The notes: generated by a model from the sequence alone, not told the origin. Counted from the first letter of the stretch, positions 1 to 5,871 are shown. The stretch is DNA of 6,219 nt from Tannerellaceae bacterium (GCA_031265595.1 JAISCM010000116.1:1-6219), one strand, 5' to 3'. Numbers and translations are program-made.

Positions 1-242
1 TGTTGACGAATGCTAAGAACCGGCTACAACAAGCTGTAGCAAAGAAGATGATGGATGCCAACCGGTACATGCAACTGACGGAGCAATATATCACAATGGC
101 GTCGCCCGGCTATATAATGAAGCGGGGATACAGCCTGACGCTTAAAGAGGGCAAAATAATGAAACGGGCCGCTTCGTTTAAGACGGGCGATGAACTGACT
201 ACCCGTTTTGTAGATGGTGAAATAAATAGTAAGGTATTATAA
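1..242 (+). CDS. xseA: Exodeoxyribonuclease VII large subunit, C-terminal part (5' end outside window)
   Basis: This is the last ~79 codons of the large subunit of exonuclease VII, which with XseB degrades single-stranded DNA to oligonucleotides in the cytoplasm. The frame is open at the left edge, so the TTG at position 3 is an internal codon and not a start. The fragment begins with a basic, alpha-helical stretch (residues ~1-33 of the fragment), matching the end of the long coiled-coil of XseA. It then has the family's C-terminal module: an RGY triplet (fragment residues 41-43), a short beta-strand with KEGKI, and a TGDELTTRFVDGEI segment. The stop is TAA, one base before the xseB start, which supports co-transcription and balanced synthesis of the two subunits. 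The catalytic core and N-terminal OB domain lie upstream and cannot be judged. Confidence comes from the C-terminal pattern plus the adjacent xseB. Confidence 0.92.
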   Translation, partial: LTNAKNRLQQAVAKKMMDANRYMQLTEQYITMASPGYIMKRGYSLTLKEGKIMKRAASFKTGDELTTRFVDGEINSKVL

Positions 243-243
243 T

Positions 244-441
244 ATGTCGGATCAAAAAGAAACGTATAAAGAAGCCATAGACAAGCTTCGTAAGATTGTA
301 GCAGATATCGAAACAGGCGAATTGGATGTAGACATCCTCTCCGATAAGGTAAAAGAGGCTACCCGCCTGATAAAGCTTTGTAAAGAAAAACTGTATAAAG
401 TGGATGAAGAAGTAAAGAAAGTATTGGAAGAGCTTGACTGA
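244..441 (+). CDS. xseB: Exodeoxyribonuclease VII small subunit
   Basis: A 65-residue acidic/basic helical protein, the normal size for XseB. Several small subunits bind along the coiled-coil of XseA to form the active exonuclease VII, which acts on single-stranded DNA. The sequence shows the family pattern: an N-terminal helix with YKEAIDKLRKIVADIETGEL (residues ~8-27), a turn at DVDILSDKVKEA (28-39), and a second helix with RLIKLCKEKL (41-50) ending in acidic residues. The ATG lies one base after the xseA stop. The TGA stop shares its final A with the ATG of ispD (TGATG), so translational coupling to ispD is likely. No strong Shine-Dalgarno is seen, as is usual in Bacteroidota. Nothing is truncated. 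Confidence 0.95.
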   Translation: MSDQKETYKEAIDKLRKIVADIETGELDVDILSDKVKEATRLIKLCKEKLYKVDEEVKKVLEELD

Positions 442-1118
442 TGAAACGGTATGTGCTGATAGTAGCCGGCGGCAAAGGGGCCAGGATGAGCAATGAATTA
501 CCCAAACAGTTTATCCCTTTGAATGGGCGTCCTGTGTTGATGCATACATTGGAACGGTTTTACCGCTGGGATGTATTGGCCTCTATTATTGTGGTCTTGC
601 CCGAAACGCATCAGCCTTATTGGCAGATGTTGTGCAAAGAGTTGAATTGCCGGATACCTCACCAGCTTGTGAATGGCGGGGAGACCCGTTTCCATTCGGT
701 GCAGAACGGCTTATCTTTGGTGAACGAACCCGGATTGGTGGCCGTGCATGACGGCGTTCGTCCTTTTGTATCGGCAGAAGTGATAGCCGGTTGTTTTGCC
801 GAGGCGGAGAGAAGCGGCGCAGCTATTCCGGTAGTTCCCCTTGTAGATTCGATACGGGAAAGGTATGAACCGGGCCTGTCTCGTCCGGTAGACAGAAGGC
901 GTTTGGCTACGGTGCAAACGCCGCAGGTGTTTAAAAGCGATTGGTTGTTTGACGCATACCGGCAAACATACCGGCCAGACTTTACAGATGATGCTTCCGT
1001 GGTAGAGGCAAGAGGCTTTCCGGTTGCTTTACTACCGGGCAACCGGGAGAATATCAAACTGACCACCCCTTTCGATTTATTGATAGCAGAAGCGTATATC
1101 CAGCATCAAACCGAATAG
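441..1118 (+). CDS. ispD: 2-C-methyl-D-erythritol 4-phosphate cytidylyltransferase
   Basis: IspD transfers CMP from CTP to 2-C-methyl-D-erythritol 4-phosphate, an early step of the MEP pathway to isoprenoids, in the cytoplasm. The 225-residue protein is near the usual length. It shows a Rossmann-like nucleotidyltransferase start, IVAGGKGARM, with R15 and K22 (ELPKQF) in the places of the two catalytic basic residues of E. coli IspD (R20, K27). The HDGVRPFV motif is at 103-110, with D104 and R107. TPQVF is at 160-164, TDDAS at 182-186, and NIKLTTP at 204-210 carries K206, corresponding to E. coli K213. All expected active-site positions are present. It overlaps xseB by one base and is followed three bases later by recG, so it sits inside a DNA-metabolism operon. 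No ispF is fused or adjacent here. By family knowledge the related enzyme TarI (ribitol-phosphate cytidylyltransferase) is the main alternative, but the conserved motifs and operon favour IspD. Confidence 0.94.
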   Translation: MKRYVLIVAGGKGARMSNELPKQFIPLNGRPVLMHTLERFYRWDVLASIIVVLPETHQPYWQMLCKELNCRIPHQLVNGGETRFHSVQNGLSLVNEPGLVAVHDGVRPFVSAEVIAGCFAEAERSGAAIPVVPLVDSIRERYEPGLSRPVDRRRLATVQTPQVFKSDWLFDAYRQTYRPDFTDDASVVEARGFPVALLPGNRENIKLTTPFDLLIAEAYIQHQTE

Positions 1119-1121
1119 CTT

Positions 1122-3218
1122 ATGTTAGAACTCGGTAAACGTTCCATCACTTACCTTGCCGGCGTAGGCCCTAAAAAGGCGGAGGTATTGAAGAAGGAGG
1201 CTGACATTTCTTCCTTTGAAGACCTGCTGAATTACTTTCCTTATAAATATATAGATAGAAGCCGCTTCTATAAGGTGGTGGAGGTGAACGGCAGTTTGCC
1301 CTATATCCAGTTGAAAGGGCGTATCTTATCCTTTGAATCGGTGGGCGAAGGGCATACCAAAAGGCTGATTGCCCGCTTTACCGACGGCACGGGCGTTATA
1401 GAGCTGGTCTGGTTTAAGGGCATCAGTTATGTAAAAGAGAAATTCAGTACCGGCAAAGAGTATATTGTATTCGGAAAGCCAACGGAGTTTGGACGCACCT
1501 GTAATATCGTCCACCCAGACATAGACCCGATAGAACAAGCCGGACAGGTAGCCGGCGGCCTAACGCCTTATTACAACACCACCGAAAAGATGAAAAAGTC
1601 TTTTATCAATTCGCGCGCCATTCAAAACCTCCAGTATGCCTTATTGAGCCTGCTGAAATGGGAGCTCCCCGAAACGCTCTCTCCCGATGTGCTGGAACAA
1701 ACAAAACTTGTTTCCCGTACCGAAGCTATAAAGAACATTCATTTTCCCGAATCGGTGGATAAACTAAAGAAGGCGCAGCTTCGTCTGAAGTTTGAAGAGC
1801 TTTTCTTTATCCAGCTCCATATTCTACAGACGGCCACGTACCGCAAACAAAAACTGAAAGGATTGGAGTTTTCTACCGTAGGCAACGCCTTCAATACCTT
1901 TTATAAAGAGTACCTCCCCTTTGAACTGACGGATGCACAAAAACGGGTGATGCGCGAAATACGTGCCGATATGGGAAGCAAGCGGCAGATGAACCGTTTG
2001 CTACAGGGAGATGTGGGAAGCGGAAAAACCTTAGTGGCCCTGCTCTCTATGCTGCTGGCTATTGATAATGGATACCAGGCGTGTATGATGGCCCCCACCG
2101 AGATTCTCGCCAATCAGCATTATGTAACGGTAATGGACTTTCTGGGGAAGATGAATATCAGGGTAGCGCTTCTTACCGGATCGACCCGGAAAAAAGAACG
2201 GAATCAATTACTGCCGGCTATTGCTGCCGGCGAAATAGACCTGGTCATCGGCACGCATGCCCTGATAGAAGATACCGTTCTCTTTTCGTCGCTCGGATTG
2301 GCTATTATCGACGAGCAACATCGTTTCGGCGTAGAACAACGCGCCCAGTTGTGGAAGAAGAATGCCACGATTCCCCATGTGCTGGTGATGACGGCTACTC
2401 CCATACCACGTACCTTGGCCATGACCTTGTATGGCGACCTGGATGTGTCTGTTATCGACCAGCTTCCTCCCGGCAGAAAGCCGGTGCTTACGCTCCACCG
2501 GTACGATAATAAGAAGAAAGAACTGTATGAGTTTCTGAGGAAAGAGATCCGTCTGGGCCGCCAGGTGTATGTTGTTTATCCCTTGATTGAGGGAAGCGAA
2601 AAGGTAGATTATAAAAATCTGGAAGACGGGTTTGAGGCGTTTAAAGACGTTTTCTCCGAATATAAGGTAGGTATGGTACATGGGCGGATGAAAGCATCGG
2701 AGAAAGAAGAGGAGATGCAAAAGTTTATTTCCGGCGAAACGCAACTATTAATGGCGACTACGGTGATAGAAGTAGGCGTAAATGTGCCGAATGCTTCCGT
2801 AATGGTTATTGAAAGCGCCGAACGGTTCGGTCTGTCTCAGCTTCATCAGCTTCGGGGACGCGTGGGGAGAGGGGCGGAGCAGTCTTATTGCATCCTTGTT
2901 TCATCCTACAAATTAAGTAATGAAACCCGCAAACGCCTGGAGATTATGGTGCAGACAACGAATGGTTTTGAAATAGCGGAGGCAGACCTTCGTTTACGCG
3001 GACATGGCGATTTTGAAGGCACCCGGCAAAGCGGCATGGGTATCGACCTGAAAATAGCCAACCTGGCGTCGGACGGGCAGATCCTTCAATATGCCCGCGA
3101 TGTGGCGCAGCAGGTCTTAGACGCAGACCCAACCCTTTCTTTGCCCTCGCATCAATCGTTAAAAGAACAGATCCAACAACTCTTTTCCTTGAAAATAAAC
3201 TGGGGAATGATCAGCTAA
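1122..3218 (+). CDS. recG: ATP-dependent DNA helicase RecG
   Basis: RecG is a monomeric branch-migrating helicase that remodels stalled replication forks, Holliday junctions and R-loops. At 698 residues this is a full-length protein (E. coli RecG is 693). The N-terminal wedge domain contains an OB fold (about 60-130, with QLKGRI and ARFTDGTG). The SF2 helicase core follows: Q-region FELTDAQKR (267-275), Walker A GDVGSGKT (296-303), APTEILA (324-330), IIDEQHRFG (395-403; DEQH is normal for RecG), MTATPIPRT (423-431), HGRMKASEKE (520-529), TTVIEVGVNVP (546-556) and motif VI QLRGRVGRG (576-584). The C-terminal TRG motif couples ATP use to translocation and is recognisable at about 615-638, ending GTRQSG. 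Within it the usual RGPG(D/E) reads RGHGD (626-630), a small deviation. The gene starts three bases after ispD and ends the operon. No frameshift or truncation is seen. Confidence 0.97.
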   Translation: MLELGKRSITYLAGVGPKKAEVLKKEADISSFEDLLNYFPYKYIDRSRFYKVVEVNGSLPYIQLKGRILSFESVGEGHTKRLIARFTDGTGVIELVWFKGISYVKEKFSTGKEYIVFGKPTEFGRTCNIVHPDIDPIEQAGQVAGGLTPYYNTTEKMKKSFINSRAIQNLQYALLSLLKWELPETLSPDVLEQTKLVSRTEAIKNIHFPESVDKLKKAQLRLKFEELFFIQLHILQTATYRKQKLKGLEFSTVGNAFNTFYKEYLPFELTDAQKRVMREIRADMGSKRQMNRLLQGDVGSGKTLVALLSMLLAIDNGYQACMMAPTEILANQHYVTVMDFLGKMNIRVALLTGSTRKKERNQLLPAIAAGEIDLVIGTHALIEDTVLFSSLGLAIIDEQHRFGVEQRAQLWKKNATIPHVLVMTATPIPRTLAMTLYGDLDVSVIDQLPPGRKPVLTLHRYDNKKKELYEFLRKEIRLGRQVYVVYPLIEGSEKVDYKNLEDGFEAFKDVFSEYKVGMVHGRMKASEKEEEMQKFISGETQLLMATTVIEVGVNVPNASVMVIESAERFGLSQLHQLRGRVGRGAEQSYCILVSSYKLSNETRKRLEIMVQTTNGFEIAEADLRLRGHGDFEGTRQSGMGIDLKIANLASDGQILQYARDVAQQVLDADPTLSLPSHQSLKEQIQQLFSLKINWGMIS

Positions 3219-3232
3219 TAGCTAATTTATTT

Positions 3233-3252
3233 AAAAAATGTATGTTTTTTTT
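3233..3252 (+). terminator. Possible weak AT-only terminator after recG
   Basis: Fifteen bases past the recG stop, six A residues (3233-3238) can pair with six T residues (3245-3250) across a TGTATG loop, and the T tract runs on to 3252. A stem made only of A-T pairs is weak, so this may just be AT-rich spacer. The T tract also overlaps the TTTG of the predicted promoter of the next gene. Confidence 0.22.
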
Positions 3253-3281
3253 GGCTTCTTACGTGATTTTTATGATATTTG
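3250..3281 (+). promoter_or_regulatory. Predicted Bacteroides-type promoter for the M23 peptidase gene
   Basis: TTTG at 3250-3253 is followed after 20 bases by GATATTTG at 3274-3281. This fits the Bacteroidota housekeeping pattern (-33 TTTG, -7 TAnnTTTG) with one mismatch in the -7 box. Transcription would begin near 3288, giving a leader of about 33 nt before the ATG at 3321. A short inverted repeat, ATGAT-AGA-ATCAT, lies in that leader at 3297-3309. The start site is inferred, not measured. Confidence 0.5.
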
Positions 3282-3320
3282 TCGGACATTGATAAAATGA
3301 TAGAATCATAAAGTTGTAAG

Positions 3321-4268
3321 ATGAACATTCGATTAATACTTTTAACAAGCGCTACCACCTTATCTTTTTCAGCAATAGTTGCAGGGCAGGATATTAACAG
3401 TCATACAGAAAGGACTAAACTGATGGACGAGCGGGTCTCGGAATTAATGGCCGGCCGGGTTGTAAAAAAAGATATTACCATAGAAAAAATAGCGGTATTG
3501 GAAGAACTACTCCTCGAAGAACAGGAAGAATTGCTTTTCCCTGCCGACGAATTGTATGGCACTAACTGGGATACTCGCTGGGTAGACCCTTTCAAGGCGG
3601 ATAATGGCGACGTCGTTTTCCCTGATTCCTGCGAAATAGACTGTTCGTCTTTTGTTATTCCGATAGATAACGAGCTGCGGGTCACTTCCAAATATGGGCC
3701 TCGTCGGCGGCGTATGCACCGGGGGATCGATCTGAAAGTACAGGTAGGCGATACCATCCGCGCTGCTTTTTCAGGCAAAGTACGTATCCGTAATTTTGAA
3801 CGCCGCGGCTATGGCAATTACTTGGTTGTCCGCCATCCAAACGGACTGGAAACGGTCTATGGGCATTTATCCGGTTTCCTGGTTGACGTAAATGAGGTAG
3901 TCCATGCCGGCGATCCGATTGCTTTAGGAGGAAATACGGGACGTTCTACAGGATCTCATTTGCATTTCGAAACACGCTTCTTAGGGCAGGCGATCGATCC
4001 GGCCGAGATTGTTGACTTTGAAAATGGGACGCCACATAAAGACTTATATGTTTTCCGTAATGTGAAAATCAACGGACAGAAAACTAATATCTATACCTCT
4101 TCAACCAATCAAATGGTTTATCACCGGGTAAAATCAGGTGATACGCTCGGTGCGATAGCGCGCAAATATGGTACTACCGTAGGCGAACTATGCCGTTTGA
4201 ACGGGCTGAAGTCTACCTCTACGTTACGTATCGGCCAGTCAATTCGCTGTAGCGCGGGCAGCGTGTAG
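3321..4268 (+). CDS. Secreted M23-family peptidoglycan peptidase with C-terminal LysM domain
   Basis: A 315-residue predicted cell-wall endopeptidase of the LytM/M23 zinc-metallopeptidase family, which cuts peptide cross-links in peptidoglycan. Residues 1 to ~22 form a signal peptide (MNIR, then a hydrophobic run to AG), so it should act in the periplasm. A charged helical stretch (about 29-72) and an LYG-x-NWDTRWVDP segment (78-90) precede the catalytic domain. The M23 domain (about 118-230) has the full site: H133 and D137 (HRGID), H182 (YGHL), and H213 and H215 (HLHFE). By analogy with LytM, H133, D137 and H215 bind zinc, while H182 and H213 are catalytic. A LysM domain follows (267-310: YHRVKSGDTLGAIARKYGTT...), which binds peptidoglycan glycan. 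Because the metal ligands are complete, it should be an active enzyme and not an EnvC/NlpD-like activator. Cysteine pairs C104/C108 and C291/C310 could form disulfides. It has its own promoter and terminator, so it appears monocistronic. Confidence 0.92.
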   Translation: MNIRLILLTSATTLSFSAIVAGQDINSHTERTKLMDERVSELMAGRVVKKDITIEKIAVLEELLLEEQEELLFPADELYGTNWDTRWVDPFKADNGDVVFPDSCEIDCSSFVIPIDNELRVTSKYGPRRRRMHRGIDLKVQVGDTIRAAFSGKVRIRNFERRGYGNYLVVRHPNGLETVYGHLSGFLVDVNEVVHAGDPIALGGNTGRSTGSHLHFETRFLGQAIDPAEIVDFENGTPHKDLYVFRNVKINGQKTNIYTSSTNQMVYHRVKSGDTLGAIARKYGTTVGELCRLNGLKSTSTLRIGQSIRCSAGSV

Positions 4269-4270
4269 GC

Positions 4271-4310
4271 TCATCTTATGGCCTTGTATAAGATGATTTA
4301 TTGTTTTGTT
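4271..4310 (+). terminator. Intrinsic terminator of the M23 peptidase gene
   Basis: A perfect 9-bp inverted repeat, TCATCTTAT (4271-4279) and ATAAGATGA (4288-4296), encloses an 8-nt loop. It is followed by a T-rich tract, TTTATTGTTTTGTT (4297-4310). It begins two bases after the stop codon, as expected for a rho-independent terminator on the plus strand. Confidence 0.8.
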
Positions 4311-4364
4311 CATACCGTTTTCTACAATTCATCATTGTGAGCTGGCTGTTTCACCTTGCAATAA

Positions 4365-4458
4365 TTTGTTGCCGACATCTGTCGGCAATATTGTTGACAA
4401 TTGTCGGCAATATTGCCGATATATATCAGTAATTCTGCCGATATATGTCGGCAACAAA
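4365..4458. repeat. 94-nt concentric palindrome made of six mirrored GTCGGCA modules
   Basis: The outer arms TTTGTTGCCGACAT (4365-4378) and ATGTCGGCAACAAA (4445-4458) are perfect 14-nt reverse complements. The centre is a perfect 16-nt palindrome, TCGGCAATATTGCCGA (4404-4419). Both share the same axis, between 4411 and 4412, and the sequence between them also pairs. By hand alignment, 37 of 47 positions are Watson-Crick and 4 more are G-T. A direct 14-nt repeat, TGTCGGCAATATTG, occurs at 4380-4393 and 4402-4415. The element lies between the terminator of the M23 gene and the 3' end of the convergent gene. Neither strand has a T-run after the stem, so it is not a classical terminator. It could be an interspersed palindromic (REP/MITE-like) element, a cruciform site or a structured RNA. 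Confidence 0.85.
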
Positions 4459-4532
4459 AAACGATTAGGCAAGCGTAAAGAAATATCATATAGGTGGAAG
4501 ACATTCCCGTAAAAGAAAGAGGTGCGTAGCTA

Positions 4533-4922
4533 TTAAAAAGCGCCTGTAGGCTCATCGGATGAAAACAAAACGCCCGTCTGCCGCTTATTGATCCATACGC
4601 TTGTTTGATGATCTGTATCGACTAAGAGTAAATAAAGGGTGTTTTTCCGGTCTTTACATATATACTCCGTATACTTATCCCCCCTGTTTGTCTGGATGAT
4701 CGCGTATGTTTCATTCAGATAGCCTTTCCATGCGATACGCTTTTTCCGTATCACCACTTCCTGATGCACCTTCCTGAAGGGCCCGTCTTTCACCCCTTCC
4801 GAAATGGCGGCAGCATACTGATACACTTTTTTATCCATAGACGATTTCCTATATTTCCTATAGATGTAGCCAATGGCAACTATCACAAGCGCTATTGTGA
4901 TGACGATACTTATTGTTTCCAC
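4533..4922 (-). CDS. Small membrane-anchored protein of unknown function
   Basis: I do not recognise this 129-residue protein. Residues ~4-20 (ISIVITIALVIVAIGYI) form one N-terminal transmembrane segment or uncleaved signal anchor. A basic stretch, YRKYRKSS (21-28), follows it, so by the positive-inside rule the body is probably cytoplasmic, with the N-terminus outside. The rest is soluble-looking and mixed alpha/beta, with several short strands (HQEVVIRKKRIAWKGY, TYAIIQTNRGDKY, NTLYLLLVDTD, TSVWINKR) and no catalytic motif that I can name. The start is GTG (complement of CAC at 4920-4922), chosen because a stop lies two codons upstream and it gives the full membrane segment. The next ATG, residue 29, would lose that segment. 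A GGAGG lies 13 nt before GTG (complement of 4936-4940), somewhat far. The gene converges on the M23 gene. Its coherent composition and anchor argue that it is real. Confidence 0.65.
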   Translation of the reverse strand: METISIVITIALVIVAIGYIYRKYRKSSMDKKVYQYAAAISEGVKDGPFRKVHQEVVIRKKRIAWKGYLNETYAIIQTNRGDKYTEYICKDRKNTLYLLLVDTDHQTSVWINKRQTGVLFSSDEPTGAF

Positions 4923-5071
4923 GATTTATTAAACGCCTCCCTGTCCCCAAAGGAGTTTTAATTAAACAAAAGAAGCGCAGGACTATGTTGTTTATCTGAT
5001 TCAGAGGTACTGGCATACCTATCCACCCAAATAAACAATTCGTCCCACGCCATATAGCGTGAGCTTCCTTG

Positions 5072-5125
5072 CTTACATTTTGGGATGGAATGAAAAGTGC
5101 CAGTTTTCTGAATCCAAAATGTAGC
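5072..5125. repeat. 54-nt imperfect inverted repeat (hairpin)
   Basis: GCTTACATTTTGG (5071/5072-5083) pairs with CCAAAATGTAGC (5114-5125) with one bulged T. Closer to the centre, GAAAA (5092-5096) pairs with TTTTC (5104-5108) around a GTGCCAG loop. The stems share nearly the same axis, so the whole can fold into one long interrupted hairpin. No T-run follows on either strand. It may be a structured leader of a minus-strand transcript or a copy of an interspersed repeat. Confidence 0.6.
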
Positions 5126-5156
5126 ATAAACGCTTCCATATTTTCTAATACAGAAA

Positions 5157-5164
5157 CAAATATA
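5157..5164 (-). promoter_or_regulatory. Possible minus-strand -7 box (TATATTTG)
   Basis: The complement of 5157-5164 reads TATATTTG, an exact match to the Bacteroidota -7 consensus TAnnTTTG, pointing toward the membrane-protein gene. No TTTG lies at the expected ~20-nt distance upstream (around 5184-5188), so the match is half a promoter. If used, the transcript would start near 5150 and carry the 54-nt hairpin in a leader of about 230 nt. Confidence 0.28.
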
Positions 5165-5284
5165 GAGTAAAATAGTTTTTTCAGGCGGTAATTCTCAAAA
5201 AAACATAAATTATTTATATTTTCTGGTAATCGTATAGGCGTATCTGCAAAATTTTATTTCTTTGTTAGTGTATAAAGGAATTTA

Positions 5285-5314
5285 ATGCCTAACGTCATTT
5301 GGGGAAAACTGTAA
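5285..5314 (+). other. Short ATG frame with -1 slippery heptamer leading into the sigma gene
   Basis: An ATG at 5285 opens a frame reading ATG CCT AAC GTC ATT TGG GGA AAA CTG TAA. It contains G GGA AAA (5302-5308), which matches the X XXY YYZ pattern for -1 ribosomal slippage. A -1 shift there continues GGG AAA ACT GTA and enters exactly the frame of the sigma factor. The heptamer is only two codons before the stop. Chance, a missing base in the G or A run, or simple TTG initiation at 5299 are all possible instead. No stimulatory structure was identified. Confidence 0.3.
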
Positions 5315-5871
5315 ACATAGAATCGCTTTTTGAACAAATTGCGAATAATAATCCGAAAGCATTTCAGTTGTTTTTCGATTATACCTATTCGATGTTATAC
5401 CGGTATACAAGTTACTTTATTGAAGACAGCGAGTTGTGTAAAGATGTTATTTCCGATGTATACCTTTATATCTGGCAAAACAGGGAGAAGCTGCCCGAGG
5501 TGCGGAACTATGAAAACTATCTTTTCATTTGCGCCCGCAACCAGTCGCTGAACTATCTGAAGGCGGTAAACCGTTACCAGAAGATCCGCTTTGAACAATC
5601 GGATATACAGGGATTGACCGAAAGCGTAACACCGGAACAGGATTTTCTGAATGAAGAATTGAAGAATATAATAGAACTGGCTGTAAATGCTTTACCCCAA
5701 AGATGCAGGCTTATATTCTTTATGGTGCGTGAAGAAGAAATGAAGTATAAAGAAGTGGCGGAGATTTTGTCTATCTCCGAACGTACAGTACATGCACAGA
5801 TGTGTATTGCAATAAAAAAGATTGGTGTAGTAGTAAAAGAATATCGGAGCGCCGGAATGCCGGTCAGGTAA
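5299..5871 (+). CDS. ECF (FecI-like) RNA polymerase sigma factor
   Basis: A ~190-residue sigma-70 family protein of the extracytoplasmic-function type, which directs RNA polymerase to a small set of promoters on release by its anti-sigma factor. Region 2 spans about residues 19-88: AFQLFFDYTYSMLYRYTSYF, then CKDVISDVYLYIWQNREKL and the YENYLFICARNQSLNYLK helix. Region 4 spans about 122-178: LNEELKNIIELAVNALPQR, then a helix-turn-helix at KEVAEILSISERTVHAQM (151-168). Region 3 is absent, as in all ECF factors. The start is uncertain: TTG at 5299 is the only near-upstream start codon in frame (TAA at 5290-5292), and the first ATG, residue 32, would cut off part of region 2. An out-of-frame ATG at 5285 may feed this frame by -1 slippage. 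The FecR-like gene 22 nt downstream is its probable partner; together they usually control a TonB-dependent receptor/SusD operon. Confidence 0.92.
   Translation: MGKTVNIESLFEQIANNNPKAFQLFFDYTYSMLYRYTSYFIEDSELCKDVISDVYLYIWQNREKLPEVRNYENYLFICARNQSLNYLKAVNRYQKIRFEQSDIQGLTESVTPEQDFLNEELKNIIELAVNALPQRCRLIFFMVREEEMKYKEVAEILSISERTVHAQMCIAIKKIGVVVKEYRSAGMPVR

Larger units (their letters stand above)
4923..5298. other. 376-nt intergenic region with hairpins, no supported gene
   Basis: No gene is supported between the two divergently oriented genes. The left half (to ~5130) is of average composition and holds a small hairpin, CACGC-CATATA-GCGTG (5046-5061), and a 54-nt imperfect hairpin (5072-5125). 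The right half (5130-5298) is strongly AT-rich, as expected for promoter DNA of both flanking genes. A minus-strand reading frame from an ATG at 5139 down to 4858 (93 codons) is open, but it runs 65 nt into the membrane-protein gene in another frame, and its end looks like out-of-frame translation. A weak plus-strand -7-like box, TTTCTTTG (5257-5264), has no good TTTG about 20 nt upstream, so I do not call a sigma-gene promoter. Confidence 0.6.

Noticed and set aside
659..1066. Minus-strand open frame of 135 codons opposite ispD
   Set aside because: It is antisense to a complete ispD with all active-site motifs; nothing in its sequence resembles a protein family.
2310..2321. DEQH in RecG as an altered DEAH/DExH box
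   Set aside because: DEQH is the normal motif II in RecG proteins, so it is not a defect.
2081..2744. Long open frames on both strands inside recG (plus 2081-2509, minus 2208-2744)
   Set aside because: They lie fully within the well-supported recG frame, encode no recognisable domain, and have the composition of out-of-frame translation.
4380..4415. Two 14-nt direct repeats 22 nt apart as a CRISPR-like array
   Set aside because: There are only two copies with an 8-nt spacer, and both are explained as parts of the larger palindrome.
4365..4458. The palindrome as a bidirectional terminator
   Set aside because: On both strands the bases following the stem lack a T-run: A residues follow on the plus strand and a mixed sequence on the minus strand.
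4306..4555. Short open frames on both strands through the palindrome
   Set aside because: Their translations simply reflect the repeated GTCGGCA modules and they would overlap the convergent gene; no start context or homology is visible.
4531..4556. GCC-TACA-GGC followed by T residues at the end of the minus-strand gene as an intrinsic terminator
   Set aside because: The stem is only three base pairs and lies inside the last codons; it is too weak to call.
5175..5204. GTTTTTT / AAAAAAC inverted repeat as an operator or terminator
   Set aside because: It is almost wholly A-T pairs in AT-rich promoter DNA with a 16-nt loop, and is easily produced by chance.
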